A DNA stretch of 64,000 nt from Blautia caecimuris (GCF_024622975.1 NZ_JANJZT010000021.1:1-64000); one strand, 5' to 3'; shown: positions 27,586 through 37,149, counted from the first letter of the stretch. Numbers and translations are program-made. The notes: a model not told the origin generated them from the sequence alone.

Positions 27586-28295
27586 AAGCAAATACACCAT
27601 CAGAACGTCTGATTAACGGTATTATTAAAGAAAATCCTACTTTTGTGCTGATGCTTGGTATGTGCCCTACACTGGCAGTTACCACTTCAGCAGTGAACGG
27701 CATCGGAATGGGACTGACCACCACAGCCGTTCTTGCAGCATCCAATCTACTGATTTCCCTGCTGCGCAAATTTATTCCGGACGGTGTGCGTATGCCCGCA
27801 TTTATTGTTGTTGTGGCATCTTTTGTAACTATTGTACAGATGCTTCTGGAAGGCTTCCTTCCGGGTCTTTATGCATCTCTGGGATTATATATTCCTCTGA
27901 TTGTTGTAAACTGTATCATTCTTGGCCGTGCGGAAGCATATGCATCAAAAAATCCTCCGATCCCATCACTTTTTGACGGTATCGGAATGGGGCTTGGATT
28001 TACGTTAAGTATTACCTGTATCGGCGCAGTCAGAGAGCTGATCGGCGCAGGACAGCTTTTCGGTCAGCAGATTCTGCCGCTGGCAGATGCTGCAGCCGGA
28101 AAAATGGGATATGAACCGGTTACGATCTTTATTCTGGCTCCGGGAGCATTTTTTGTTCTGGCTCTTCTGGCAGCTCTTCAGAACAAATTCAAGATCGGCG
28201 CGGCAAAGCGCGGGATTGATCCGAGTAATCCGGACAAGTGCGGCGGAGCCTGTGCTTCCTGCGGAAATACCATGTGCAAAGGAGGTAAACATTAA
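27582..28295 (+). CDS. rnfE: Rnf complex subunit E
   Basis: 237-residue integral membrane subunit with about six helices; paired with RnfA in the membrane core. LNGI/ERLINGIIKENPTFVLMLGMCPTLAVT at the N-terminus is typical of RnfE/NqrD, with a Cys of the membrane 2Fe-2S site in the GMCPTLA segment. The C-terminus carries an extra Cys cluster (KCGGACASCGNTMCKGGKH). ATG overlaps the rnfG stop; rnfA starts on the last base of its stop codon. Confidence 0.94.
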   Translation: MKANTPSERLINGIIKENPTFVLMLGMCPTLAVTTSAVNGIGMGLTTTAVLAASNLLISLLRKFIPDGVRMPAFIVVVASFVTIVQMLLEGFLPGLYASLGLYIPLIVVNCIILGRAEAYASKNPPIPSLFDGIGMGLGFTLSITCIGAVRELIGAGQLFGQQILPLADAAAGKMGYEPVTIFILAPGAFFVLALLAALQNKFKIGAAKRGIDPSNPDKCGGACASCGNTMCKGGKH

Positions 28296-28870
28296 TGAAA
28301 GAATTAATGCTTATCATTGTAGGTTCTGCACTTGTAAATAACGTGGTCCTCAGCCAGTTCCTGGGACTGTGTCCGTTCCTGGGCGTTTCCAAAAAAACAG
28401 AAACCGCAGCAGGCATGGGAGGAGCCGTAATCTTTGTTATTACGCTTTCTTCCTTTGTTACAAGTGTGATCTATCAGTTTATTCTGGTTCCCACTCATAT
28501 GGAGTACCTGCAGACCATTGTGTTCATTCTGATTATTGCGGCCCTTGTTCAGTTTGTGGAAATGTTCCTGAAAAAGGCAATGCCTTCTCTTTATCAGGCT
28601 CTGGGAGTTTATCTTCCTCTGATCACTACAAACTGCGCTGTTCTGGGTGTGGCCCTTATCAATGTACAGAAGGACTACAATATCCTTCAGGGCACTGTAA
28701 ACGGTTTTGCCACAGCAGTGGGCTTTACTCTGTCCATTATCGTAATGGCAGGTATCCGTGAAAAAATCGAGTACAATGACATTCCGGAATCCTTCCGCGG
28801 CTTTCCCATTGTTCTTATTACAGCAGGACTGATGGCGATCGCGTTTTTCGGATTTTCAGGACTGATTTAA
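28295..28870 (+). CDS. rnfA: Rnf complex subunit A
   Basis: 191-residue, six-helix membrane subunit homologous to NqrE. NNVVLSQFLGLCPFLGVSKK near the N-terminus contains the conserved Cys of the membrane Fe-S centre shared with RnfE; LITTNCAVLGVAL (about 107-119) is the matching second half-site. TAATG junction with rnfE. Confidence 0.95.
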   Translation: MKELMLIIVGSALVNNVVLSQFLGLCPFLGVSKKTETAAGMGGAVIFVITLSSFVTSVIYQFILVPTHMEYLQTIVFILIIAALVQFVEMFLKKAMPSLYQALGVYLPLITTNCAVLGVALINVQKDYNILQGTVNGFATAVGFTLSIIVMAGIREKIEYNDIPESFRGFPIVLITAGLMAIAFFGFSGLI

Positions 28871-28882
28871 GGAGGCGTAAAT

Positions 28883-29674
28883 ATGAATATCGGAGCAATT
28901 ATCGTAGCAACTGTTGTAGTTGCGGCAGTGGGCCTCTTTATCGGCATTTTTCTTGGAGTTGCCGGAAAGAAATTTGCAGTGGAAACAGATGAAAAAGAGG
29001 TGGCTGTCCGTGAGGCCCTTCCGGGAAATAACTGCGGCGGATGCGGCTTCCCCGGCTGCGACGGCCTGGCTGCTGCGATCGCCAAAGGAGAGGCGCCGGT
29101 TAACGGCTGTCCGGTAGGCGGAGATGCAGTAGGAAAAGTGATCGCAGGGATCATGGGACAGGAGGTTGTGGAAACGGTCCGTCAGACTGCGTTTGTAAAA
29201 TGTACCGGAACCTGTGAAAAAACAAAAAGCGATTTTGTATACACCGGTGTTGAGGACTGTGAGATGATGGCCTTTATCCCGGGCGGCGGGGCAAAAAGCT
29301 GTTCCTATGGCTGTATGGGCTTCGGAAGCTGCGTAAAGGCCTGTCCCTTTGATGCCATCCACATTATCAACGGTGTGGCTGTGGCAGATAAGGAGAAGTG
29401 CAAGGCCTGCGGCAAATGTGTTGCCAAATGTCCGAATCATCTGATCGAGCTGGTTCCCTATACCCAGACCACCTTTGTGGGCTGCAGTTCTCATGATAAA
29501 GGAAAAGCTGTTACTTCTGCCTGTGAGGTGGGATGTATCGGCTGCAAAAAATGTGAGAAAACCTGTCCGAACGGTGCTATTACCGTAACAGATTTCTGTG
29601 CTCATATTGATTATGAAAAATGCACCAACTGCGGCGCATGTAAGGAAGTCTGCCCCAGAGGCGTGATCCTGTAA
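28883..29674 (+). CDS. rnfB: Rnf complex subunit B
   Basis: Electron-entry subunit that accepts electrons from reduced ferredoxin. 263 residues: an N-terminal helix (about 5-27), the RnfB-specific CGGCGFPGC...C cluster (about 52-76), and four ferredoxin-type motifs ending at CVKACP, CVAKCP, CEKTCP and CKEVCP. More Fe-S motifs than the proteobacterial protein (about 190 residues), as usual for Clostridia. GGAGG site upstream. Last gene of the rnf operon, with a terminator at 29704. Confidence 0.96.
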   Translation: MNIGAIIVATVVVAAVGLFIGIFLGVAGKKFAVETDEKEVAVREALPGNNCGGCGFPGCDGLAAAIAKGEAPVNGCPVGGDAVGKVIAGIMGQEVVETVRQTAFVKCTGTCEKTKSDFVYTGVEDCEMMAFIPGGGAKSCSYGCMGFGSCVKACPFDAIHIINGVAVADKEKCKACGKCVAKCPNHLIELVPYTQTTFVGCSSHDKGKAVTSACEVGCIGCKKCEKTCPNGAITVTDFCAHIDYEKCTNCGACKEVCPRGVIL

Positions 29675-29703
29675 AAAATATAAGACTGTTGTACATACAG
29701 TAA

Positions 29704-29743
29704 GATCCCGGTTTACAGATAAAACTCTGTACCGGGATTTTGT
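29704..29743 (+). terminator. Rho-independent terminator of the rnf operon
   Basis: GATCCCGGT and ACAG pair with CTGT and ACCGGGATT across a short loop, followed by TTTTGT. Confidence 0.85.
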
Positions 29744-29808
29744 ATTACCGGGAGAGCAGCGCATTCTGTATGAACCTTTACGGCCGCCGGAGGATGAGGG
29801 AGATTTCT

Positions 29809-29822
29809 CGAATAGATGTTTG
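29809..29822 (+). promoter_or_regulatory. LexA (SOS) box upstream of ruvAB
   Basis: CGAATAGATGTTTG matches the Gram-positive LexA/DinR box CGAAC-RNRY-GTTYG at all defined positions except T for C at the fifth base. It overlaps the first bases of the -35 of the ruvAB promoter, the expected place for a repressor. The match is by eye. Confidence 0.65.
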
Positions 29823-29848
29823 CTTTTTTGCGATAACTGTGATATCAT
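29820..29848 (+). promoter_or_regulatory. Promoter of ruvAB
   Basis: TTGCTT (29820-29825), 17-nt spacer, TATCAT (29843-29848), about 40 nt ahead of ruvA. Imperfect hexamers with ideal spacing; its -35 is covered by the LexA-like box. Confidence 0.55.
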
Positions 29849-29888
29849 AAATCGATACAGGAAAAATCAAGCACAGGAGCGGCAGCTT

Positions 29889-30500
29889 ATGATTTCATTT
29901 ATATATGGCACAGTAGTGGATTCCACAGAAACCTCAGTGATCGTAGAGGCAGGCGGGATCGGCTATGAGATTTTTATGACAGGCTCTGCCATTGAACAGG
30001 CAGTCCGAAAAGAAGGACAGGTAAAGATACATACGCATTTCCATGTGAGAGAGGATGCCATGCAGCTTTTTGGCTTTTTAAGCAAGGATGATCTTCAGAT
30101 GTTCCGGCTTCTTCTGGGCGTCAACGGAATCGGCCCAAAGGCGGCGCTTGGGGTTCTCGCAGGGCTTACGGCAGATGAACTGAGATTTGCTGTTTTATCG
30201 GATGATGCAAAAACCATTTCCAAAGCTCCGGGTATTGGAAAGAAGACGGCTCAGAAGCTGATCCTGGAACTGAAAGACAAGCTGAAGCTGGAGGATGCTT
30301 TTGAGAAGAAGCTTGCCCATGAGCAGGATGCGGCAACCATTTCAGGGACAAATATCCTGAATGGAAGCAAAGAGGCGGTGGAAGCACTGGTTGCGCTGGG
30401 CTACAGCAGTACGGATGCCCTGCGGGCAGTACGTAAAGTAACAGATGTGCCGCCGGATGATGTGGAAGCCATTCTGAAAGCAGCCCTCAAAAATCTGTAG
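29889..30500 (+). CDS. ruvA: Holliday junction branch migration protein RuvA
   Basis: 203 residues: N-terminal OB fold (FIYGTVVDS...GIGYEIF), a helix-hairpin-helix region ([16 protein letters not shown] and [19 protein letters not shown]), and a C-terminal three-helix domain (about 155-203) that regulates RuvB. RuvA tetramers hold the four-way junction. ATG 29889 follows AGGAGC (29875-29880). ruvB starts 8 nt after its stop. Confidence 0.97.
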   Translation: MISFIYGTVVDSTETSVIVEAGGIGYEIFMTGSAIEQAVRKEGQVKIHTHFHVREDAMQLFGFLSKDDLQMFRLLLGVNGIGPKAALGVLAGLTADELRFAVLSDDAKTISKAPGIGKKTAQKLILELKDKLKLEDAFEKKLAHEQDAATISGTNILNGSKEAVEALVALGYSSTDALRAVRKVTDVPPDDVEAILKAALKNL

Positions 30501-30508
30501 GAGTTTAT

Positions 30509-31507
30509 ATGGAAAAAAGAATGATCACCACTGATGTAACAGAAGAGGACTTTCCTCTGGAGGGAAATTTAAGGCCTCAGACACTGGAAGAGTACATTGG
30601 TCAGGAAAAAACAAAAAAAACACTGAAAATTTATATAGAAGCAGCCAAACAGCGAAAGGATGCGCTGGATCACGTGCTTTTTTACGGCCCTCCCGGACTG
30701 GGAAAAACAACTTTGTCCGGAATCATTGCAAATGAGATGGGAGTGCATATGAAGGTCACTTCAGGGCCTGCCATAGAAAAGCCGGGCGAAATGGCGGCGA
30801 TCCTTAACAATCTTCAGGAGGGAGATATTCTTTTTGTGGATGAGATCCACAGACTGAACCGGCAGGTAGAGGAGGTCCTTTATCCTGCCATGGAGGATTT
30901 TGCCATTGACATTATGATCGGAAAGGGGGCGTCTGCCCGCTCTATCCGTCTGGATCTGCCCAAGTTCACACTGGTGGGAGCGACCACAAGAGCAGGTCTT
31001 TTATCTGCGCCTCTCCGTGACCGTTTCGGCGTGATGCATCATCTGGAATTTTATAATCATAAAGAACTGGAAACGATTATTCTCCGTTCCGCGCAGGTGC
31101 TGGACGTGGAGATCGACCAGAAGGGGGCGGCGGAGATCGCCAAAAGGTCAAGGGGAACGCCAAGACTTGCCAACCGGCTTTTAAAGCGTGTCCGGGATTT
31201 TGCTCAGGTAAAATATGACGGGAAGATCACCTATGAGGTGGCTGTTTTTGCCCTGGATCTTCTGGAAGTGGATCAGTACGGGCTTGACAAGATCGACAGA
31301 CGGATCCTTAAAACTCTGATCGTAAACTTCAAAGGAGGCCCGGTGGGTCTGGAAACACTGGCTGCAGCTATTGGAGAAGATTCCGGTACATTGGAGGATG
31401 TCTATGAGCCATATCTTCTTCAGAACGGCTTTTTAAACCGCACGCCAAGAGGGCGTATGGCCTCGCCTCTTGCCTACAGTCATCTGGGCTATGAGAAGAT
31501 TTCATAA
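30509..31507 (+). CDS. ruvB: Holliday junction helicase motor RuvB
   Basis: AAA+ ATPase that drives branch migration with RuvA. 332 residues, with Walker A GPPGLGKT (60-67), Walker B DEIH, sensor [18 protein letters not shown] and a C-terminal winged helix that ends in the family's RTPRGRMAS segment. The ribosome binding site TAGGAG uses the ruvA stop codon. Confidence 0.97.
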   Translation: MEKRMITTDVTEEDFPLEGNLRPQTLEEYIGQEKTKKTLKIYIEAAKQRKDALDHVLFYGPPGLGKTTLSGIIANEMGVHMKVTSGPAIEKPGEMAAILNNLQEGDILFVDEIHRLNRQVEEVLYPAMEDFAIDIMIGKGASARSIRLDLPKFTLVGATTRAGLLSAPLRDRFGVMHHLEFYNHKELETIILRSAQVLDVEIDQKGAAEIAKRSRGTPRLANRLLKRVRDFAQVKYDGKITYEVAVFALDLLEVDQYGLDKIDRRILKTLIVNFKGGPVGLETLAAAIGEDSGTLEDVYEPYLLQNGFLNRTPRGRMASPLAYSHLGYEKIS

Positions 31508-31652
31508 AAAATTCTATACTTTTCGACAAGTTTCGGGTATAATAAAATATGAATGATTTTTTCTGTCTCCGGGAAACCGTGATTCTGAAGGAAAATGAGA
31601 CAGGAACTTTAATGGAAAATCAGGGAAATTTTATATACACAGGAGGCTTTGT

Positions 31653-32060
31653 ATGGCAGTCAAGAATACGGCACAGGTAGTGATCGGGGGAAAGATCATC
31701 ACTCTGGGAGGCTATGAATCAGAGGAGTATTTTCAGAAGGTAGCGTCTTACATAAATAATAAAATTGCGGAGCTCAGTGAAATGCCGGGTTATTCCAGGC
31801 AGCCAATGGAGACAAAGCATACTCTGCTCAGCCTGAATATTACAGACGACTATTTTAAGGCAAAAAAGCAGGCGGAAATTTTTGAACAGGATCTTCAGCA
31901 GAAGGATCAGGAAATGTATGAGTTAAAGCATGAACTGATCGCTCTCCGTATGAAAATGGAGGAAACAGAAAAACACCAGCAGGAGTCAGAGCACCAGCGC
32001 ATCCTGATGGAAGGGAAGATCAAAGAGCTGGAAGGCGAAATTGAGTCATTACTAAAGTAA
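31653..32060 (+). CDS. zapA: Cell division protein ZapA
   Basis: 135-residue FtsZ-ring stabiliser: an N-terminal globular domain (VVIGGKIITLGGYESEEYFQKVASYINNKI) and a long C-terminal coiled coil (about 75-135, Gln/Glu/Lys-rich). Longer than the Bacillus protein (85 residues) but typical for Clostridia. ACAGGAGG precedes the start. The 145-nt leader (31508-31652) contains a TATAAT (31538-31543) without a convincing -35. Confidence 0.88.
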   Translation: MAVKNTAQVVIGGKIITLGGYESEEYFQKVASYINNKIAELSEMPGYSRQPMETKHTLLSLNITDDYFKAKKQAEIFEQDLQQKDQEMYELKHELIALRMKMEETEKHQQESEHQRILMEGKIKELEGEIESLLK

Positions 32061-32069
32061 AAGTCAGAG

Positions 32070-32095
32070 GGGGATTGCTTCGGTAGTCCCCTTTG
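32070..32095 (+). terminator. Possible weak terminator or attenuator after zapA
   Basis: GGGGATT (32070-32076) pairs with AGTCCCC (32085-32091) through a loop containing TTCG, followed by a broken T-run. It lies between zapA and the U32 peptidase gene. Confidence 0.5.
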
Positions 32096-32154
32096 TCTGT
32101 TTTCAGGGATTCTGAAAACAGTTTCTGTACAGCAGAAAAGAGAAGTGAGGGATT

Positions 32155-34326
32155 ATGACAGATATGAATAAAACAGAGCTTCTGGCGCCTGCAGGTTCCT
32201 ATGAAGCCTTTGAGGCAGCCCTGGGAGCAGGGGCAGACGCGGTGTATGTAGGCGGTCCCGATTTCGGCGCCAGGGCTTATGCGAAGAATTTTACCCAGGA
32301 GGAGCTGATACGCGCTGTGCGTACAGCCCATCTTCATGGGAAAAAATTATATCTTACAGTAAACACATTGCTGAAAAACAGAGAGCTGAAGGAGCGGCTT
32401 TATGATTCCCTTCTTCCATCTTATCTGGAGGGACTGGATGCGGTGATCGTTCAGGATATGGGAGTTCTGCGCTTTATCAGGAGAAACTTTCCGGATCTGT
32501 CCATTCATGCAAGTACGCAGATGGCTGTTACCGGACCGAAGGGAATGCGGTTTCTGGAACAGCAGGGAGTAACCCGTGTGGTTCCTGCCCGTGAACTGAC
32601 GCTTGAGGAGCTTGCTTCCATGCACAGGGAAAGCCCTATTGAGATTGAGGCGTTTATACACGGGGCGCTCTGCTACAGCATATCCGGTCAGTGCCTTATG
32701 AGCAGTATGATCGGAGGAAGAAGCGGAAACCGGGGAAGATGTGCTCAGCCCTGCCGGCTTGCTTATCAGGTAAGGGAGCAGCAGGGAGGATTTAAAGGGA
32801 AAGAAACCTGTCCTCTGAGCCTGAAAGATATCTGTACCCTTGATATTCTTCCGGAAATCCTAGGTGCAGGAGTGATGTCCCTTAAAATCGAAGGAAGAAT
32901 GAAGCAGCCGGAATATACGGCTGCAGTTACGGGAATTTACCGGAAGTATCTGGATATACTAAAGAAAAATCCGGATTCCTATCAGGTGGATGCTCAGGAT
33001 CGGAAATATCTTCTGGAGGTATTTAACAGAGGCGGTTCCTGCTCCGGATATTATAAACAGCAGAACGGCCCTTCCATGGTGGCTTTTTCCAATCATAAAA
33101 AAACAGGAGATATCTCTGTGCCTCTGAAGCAGAAAAAGGAAAAAATAAACGGAACACTGATGCTGTATCCGGAAAGCCCTGCAGTGCTTCAGGTTTCTCT
33201 GAAGGATACAGAGACTGTTGTATCAGCGGGGGAGGTTCAGTATGCCAGAGAGCATCCCATGGAAGAAGCGCGGATCCGCCAGCAAATGGAAAAACTGGGA
33301 AACACAGAATTTGTCTGGGACAGTCTTGATATTCAGTCCGACGGAAATATTTTTGTGCCTGTAAAGGTTTTAAATGAACTGAGAAGAACTGCTCTTGCAC
33401 AGCTGGAGCAGGAGTTTCTTGAAAAATACAAAAGAGAAGCTCCGGAAAAGATTCTCCGGGGGGAAGAAGCGAAGATACAGCCCGGAGTCAGATCAGAGGA
33501 TCCACTGGGTATCTATGCCTCCTGCGAGAAACCGGAACAGGCAGAGGTCCTTATGAACAGTCCGGAGATCACAGGCCTTTATCTGCCTTTTGATGTGATG
33601 GAAACCTGTATGGAACAGGGACTTCAGAAGGAAAAAGAACTGTACCTTTCTCTTCCGCGGATCACCCGTGGGAAAATGCCGGAAGAGTATCGAAAAAAGG
33701 CTCTGACCTGGCTTTCCATGGGAATGAAAGGCTTTCTGGTAAGAAATCTGGAAGCCTATGGAATGCTGAGAGAAGAGGGGCTTCAGAAATATTGTGTGGC
33801 AGATGCGTCTCTTTATACCTGGAATGATGAAGCCTGCGCGTTCTGGAAAGACGAGGGGATTCTGAGAAATACTGTTCCTCTGGAATTAAATGAAAAGGAG
33901 CTGCGCCACAGAACAAACCGGGACAGTGAGTTTATTATTTATGGTTATATTCCTCTGATGCTGTCTGCCCAGTGTGTGCGCAAGAACACTTTTCAGTGTG
34001 ACAGAAAAGAAGCGCATATGGTGTTAAAGGACAGATATGATAAGGAATTTCCATGCGCCTGCGTCTGCTATCCCTGGAAAACCGGAACTACAGACCAAAA
34101 AGAGTTCTGTTATAATATTATTTATAACAGCATCCCTTATGGACTTTTAAATGAAAGCCAAAAGGTAAAGGAACTTAAAACAGCATCTCTCAGACTTTCC
34201 TTTACTCTGGAATCTGCAAAGGAGACAAAGGAAATCGTCAGAGAGTTTCTGGACGTATATGTTTACGGAAAAAAAGCTTCTGCCCGTGAGTTTACAAAGG
34301 GACATTTTAAAAGAGGAGCCGAATAA
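32155..34326 (+). CDS. Peptidase U32 family protein (YrrO/RlhA-like)
   Basis: 723 residues. The N-terminal 330 carry the U32 signatures LLAPAGSYEAFEAALGAGADAVYVGG and EAFIHGALCYSISGQCLMSSMIGGRSGNRGRCAQPCRL, with the Cys residues of a probable Fe-S site. A DUF3656-like middle (about 370-430) and a second TIM-like half follow. Members of this long group modify tRNA or 23S rRNA (RlhA) or are annotated as collagenase-like peptidases; RNA modification seems more likely than proteolysis but is not shown here. GTGAGG site. The next gene begins 5 nt after the stop. Confidence 0.85.
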   Translation: MTDMNKTELLAPAGSYEAFEAALGAGADAVYVGGPDFGARAYAKNFTQEELIRAVRTAHLHGKKLYLTVNTLLKNRELKERLYDSLLPSYLEGLDAVIVQDMGVLRFIRRNFPDLSIHASTQMAVTGPKGMRFLEQQGVTRVVPARELTLEELASMHRESPIEIEAFIHGALCYSISGQCLMSSMIGGRSGNRGRCAQPCRLAYQVREQQGGFKGKETCPLSLKDICTLDILPEILGAGVMSLKIEGRMKQPEYTAAVTGIYRKYLDILKKNPDSYQVDAQDRKYLLEVFNRGGSCSGYYKQQNGPSMVAFSNHKKTGDISVPLKQKKEKINGTLMLYPESPAVLQVSLKDTETVVSAGEVQYAREHPMEEARIRQQMEKLGNTEFVWDSLDIQSDGNIFVPVKVLNELRRTALAQLEQEFLEKYKREAPEKILRGEEAKIQPGVRSEDPLGIYASCEKPEQAEVLMNSPEITGLYLPFDVMETCMEQGLQKEKELYLSLPRITRGKMPEEYRKKALTWLSMGMKGFLVRNLEAYGMLREEGLQKYCVADASLYTWNDEACAFWKDEGILRNTVPLELNEKELRHRTNRDSEFIIYGYIPLMLSAQCVRKNTFQCDRKEAHMVLKDRYDKEFPCACVCYPWKTGTTDQKEFCYNIIYNSIPYGLLNESQKVKELKTASLRLSFTLESAKETKEIVREFLDVYVYGKKASAREFTKGHFKRGAE

Positions 34327-34331
34327 GGCAT

Positions 34332-35702
34332 ATGATTAATGTAATTGTTGAATTATCAAAGTATCTGATCCTGACGCTGATGATCATTTATACCTTTCAC
34401 TGTTTTTACACAGTGCGCCAGCAGGATGAGATTGAGAGAAACGAACTTCTGCGCCAGCAGATGGTGCTGATCTTTTTTATGGATTTCACTGCATTTCTGG
34501 TGATCTATCTGAAAACCTTTAATTTTCAGGTGATTGTTTTTTATGTTGAAATGATGGTGTTTTTTGCAGCGGTGCAGATCCTGTACAGGATTTTTTACAA
34601 AAAGGCATCCCTGCTTCTTCTGAACAATATGTGTATGCTTTTAAGCGTGGGATTTATCATGCTTTGCAGACTGGACATCGCCACAGCCACGAAACAGCTT
34701 GTGATCGCGGCGGCAGCCAGCGGAATCGCGCTGATCATTCCGGTTATGATCCGGAAAATGAAATTTCTCCGAAGGCTTACCTGGCTTTACGCAGGAGTGG
34801 GCATCATCCTGCTTGCGGCAGTTTTTCTTCTTGCAAGAACAAGCTACGGAGCAAAACTGTCTCTGATGGGAATTCAGCCCTCTGAGGTTATTAAAATTAC
34901 CTTTGTGTTTTTTACAGCCTCTCTGTTTTCCAGAGCAAACGATTTTCGCACGGTTGTGCAGGCAACTGTAGTGGCGGCTCTTCATGTGGGCATCCTGGTG
35001 CTTTCCAGAGATCTTGGAAGCGCGGTGATCTTTTTTGCCGCCTATCTTGTAATGCTCTATGTTTCCACAAAAAAGCCTCAGTATCTGGGACTTGGACTGG
35101 CGGGGGGAAGCCTTGGGGCAGTGGTGGCATACTTCCTTTTCGGTCATGTGCGCCAGAGAGTCAGCGCATGGAGAGATCCGATGGCTGTTTATCAGAACGA
35201 GGGCTATCAGATCGTCCAGTCACTGTTTGCCATCGGAACAGGCGGTTGGTTCGGCATGGGACTTTGCCAGGGTTCGCCGGAGTCTATTCCGGTTGTAAAA
35301 AATGACTTTATTTTCAGCGCTATCTGTGAGGAACTGGGCGGGATTTTTGCAATCTGTCTGATTCTGGTATGTATGAGCTTTTTCCTGATGATCGTAAATA
35401 TTGCTCTCAGGATCAAAAATCCGTTTTACAAACTGATTGCTCTGGGACTGGGAACAGAATATGCATTTCAGGTCATCCTCACTATTGGCGGAGCTACCAA
35501 GTTTATTCCTATGACAGGCGTTACCCTGCCGCTGGTAAGTTACGGAGGAAGCTCTGTAATGAGTACGATCCTGATGCTTGCCATTATCCAGGGACTGTAT
35601 ATTTTAAGAGAAGACGAGGACGAGGAATTTGAGAGACGCAGAAAAGAAGCAGCGCAGAGAATTCGAGCAAGAGAGGAAGCGCGCAGAGCGAGAGATATCT
35701 AA
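34332..35702 (+). CDS. SEDS-family glycosyltransferase (FtsW/RodA/SpoVE)
   Basis: 456-residue, roughly ten-helix protein that polymerises lipid II into glycan strands. SEDS features: GIQPSEVIKI (about 176-185), LSRDLGSAVIFF with the catalytic-loop Asp, VAYQ-like YQIVQSLFAIGTGGWFGMGL, and TGVTLPLVSYGGSS near the C-terminus. The last 35 residues are very charged (Glu/Arg). Its 3' end overlaps the PBP gene by 74 nt, so the two form a SEDS/PBP pair as in rodA-pbpA. Whether it serves division, elongation or sporulation is undetermined. Confidence 0.93.
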   Translation: MINVIVELSKYLILTLMIIYTFHCFYTVRQQDEIERNELLRQQMVLIFFMDFTAFLVIYLKTFNFQVIVFYVEMMVFFAAVQILYRIFYKKASLLLLNNMCMLLSVGFIMLCRLDIATATKQLVIAAAASGIALIIPVMIRKMKFLRRLTWLYAGVGIILLAAVFLLARTSYGAKLSLMGIQPSEVIKITFVFFTASLFSRANDFRTVVQATVVAALHVGILVLSRDLGSAVIFFAAYLVMLYVSTKKPQYLGLGLAGGSLGAVVAYFLFGHVRQRVSAWRDPMAVYQNEGYQIVQSLFAIGTGGWFGMGLCQGSPESIPVVKNDFIFSAICEELGGIFAICLILVCMSFFLMIVNIALRIKNPFYKLIALGLGTEYAFQVILTIGGATKFIPMTGVTLPLVSYGGSSVMSTILMLAIIQGLYILREDEDEEFERRRKEAAQRIRAREEARRARDI

Positions 35703-37107
35703 AAAAAGACGTGCCAGAAACAGAGAATATACATTTGTATCCTGGTTTTTTGTGGCTGTTTTTATGGCAATGATCGGATATCTTGTATATTTTAATGTGG
35801 TAAAAAGCGAAGACTTTATCAACAGTCCGTACAACACCAGACAGGACACCTTTTCGGACCGGGTGGTAAGAGGACAGATTCTTTCTTCTGAGGGAGAAAT
35901 TCTTGCCAGGACGGATGTTTATGATGACGGTACTGAGGACAGGATCTATCCCTATGCAAATGTGTTTGCCCATGTGATCGGATATGATTCCAACGGAAAA
36001 AGCGGACTGGAGTCAGAGGCAAACTTTCAGCTTCTGACCTCTCATGAGTTTTTCCTGAACCAGATGAAAAATGAATTTCTGGGAAGAAAAAATATGGGAG
36101 ATACCGTGATCTCCACTTTGAGCGCAAACCTGCAGACAACCGCCTATAATGCTCTGGGGGACAGAAGAGGGGCTGTGGTTGCCATGGAGCCTTCTACAGG
36201 AAAGATACTTGCCATGGTCAGCAAACCGGATTTTGATCCCAACTCCATTGAAGAAAACTGGGAATGGCTGGTCAGTGATGAGACAAACTCCAGTCTTTTA
36301 AACAGAGCCACCCAGGGACAGTATCCGCCGGGATCTACCTTCAAAGTGGTGACAGCTCTTGACTATTTCAGAAAACATGGAAGCTTTAACGGATATTCCT
36401 ATGTCTGTGAGGGAAGTATTACAAAAGAAGATCATACCATTCAGTGCTATAACGGGACAGTCCACGGACAGGAGGATTTTTACTCGGCCTTTGCCAGCTC
36501 CTGCAACTGTGCATTTGCGCAGATGGGGCTGGATCTGGGAGGAGGATCTCTGCTGGAAACAAGCGAGGATCTGCTTTTTAATAAAAAGCTTCCCCTTGCC
36601 TCCTACAAAAAAAGTACCTTCAGCCTGAACGGAAAGTCAGGAATCCCTCTTACCATGCAGACCTCCATCGGTCAGGGAAACACCCTTGTTTCCCCTGCCC
36701 ATATGGCAATGATCACCTGCGCTATTGCAAACAACGGAGTGCTTATGAAGCCGTATCTGATTGACAGAGTAGTAAACAATACAGGAGATCAGGTAGATGA
36801 AACTGCTCCGGAGGTGTATAAACGTCTCATGACAAAAAATGAGGCAGTGATGCTGGGAGAGCTGATGAAAGATGTTGTAGAATACGGAACCGCCTCTGCT
36901 CTTTCCGGACAGGGCTATACGGCGGCAGGAAAGACCGGTTCCGCCGAATATGATGAAAACGGCTCCAGTCATTCCTGGTTTATCGGATATTCCAATGTGG
37001 ATGATCCGGATCTTGCGGTTGCAGTGATCGTTGAAGGAGGAGGTACCGGAAGCGAGGCTGCTGTGCCGATCGCCTCTCAGCTTTTTAACGCTTATTACTA
37101 CAACTGA
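35629..37107 (+). CDS. Class B penicillin-binding protein (transpeptidase)
   Basis: 492 residues: a charged cytoplasmic N-terminus, one membrane helix (about 36-56), a short dimerisation domain and a transpeptidase domain with STFK (about 227-230), SSCN (about 285-288) and KTG (about 441-443). The size matches the compact PbpA type that pairs with RodA. The only credible start is TTG 35629, within the upstream SEDS gene, preceded by GAGGA (35616-35620). No ATG or GTG lies between it and the membrane helix. Translation is presumably coupled to the SEDS gene. Confidence 0.9.
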   Translation: MRDAEKKQRREFEQERKRAEREISKKRRARNREYTFVSWFFVAVFMAMIGYLVYFNVVKSEDFINSPYNTRQDTFSDRVVRGQILSSEGEILARTDVYDDGTEDRIYPYANVFAHVIGYDSNGKSGLESEANFQLLTSHEFFLNQMKNEFLGRKNMGDTVISTLSANLQTTAYNALGDRRGAVVAMEPSTGKILAMVSKPDFDPNSIEENWEWLVSDETNSSLLNRATQGQYPPGSTFKVVTALDYFRKHGSFNGYSYVCEGSITKEDHTIQCYNGTVHGQEDFYSAFASSCNCAFAQMGLDLGGGSLLETSEDLLFNKKLPLASYKKSTFSLNGKSGIPLTMQTSIGQGNTLVSPAHMAMITCAIANNGVLMKPYLIDRVVNNTGDQVDETAPEVYKRLMTKNEAVMLGELMKDVVEYGTASALSGQGYTAAGKTGSAEYDENGSSHSWFIGYSNVDDPDLAVAVIVEGGGTGSEAAVPIASQLFNAYYYN

Positions 37108-37120
37108 CCGGAACAAACAG

Positions 37121-37149
37121 TTGCCAGCAGAGGCAAAAAGAGTTATACT
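37121..37149 (+). promoter_or_regulatory. Promoter of the Nudix gene
   Basis: TTGCCA (37121-37126), 17-nt spacer, TATACT (37144-37149), about 50 nt ahead of the start. Confidence 0.65.

Noticed and set aside
31515-31543. Strong zapA promoter with TTCGACA as -35
   Set aside because: The TATAAT is good, but the TTCGACA is only 9 nt away and the 17-nt position holds TATACT.
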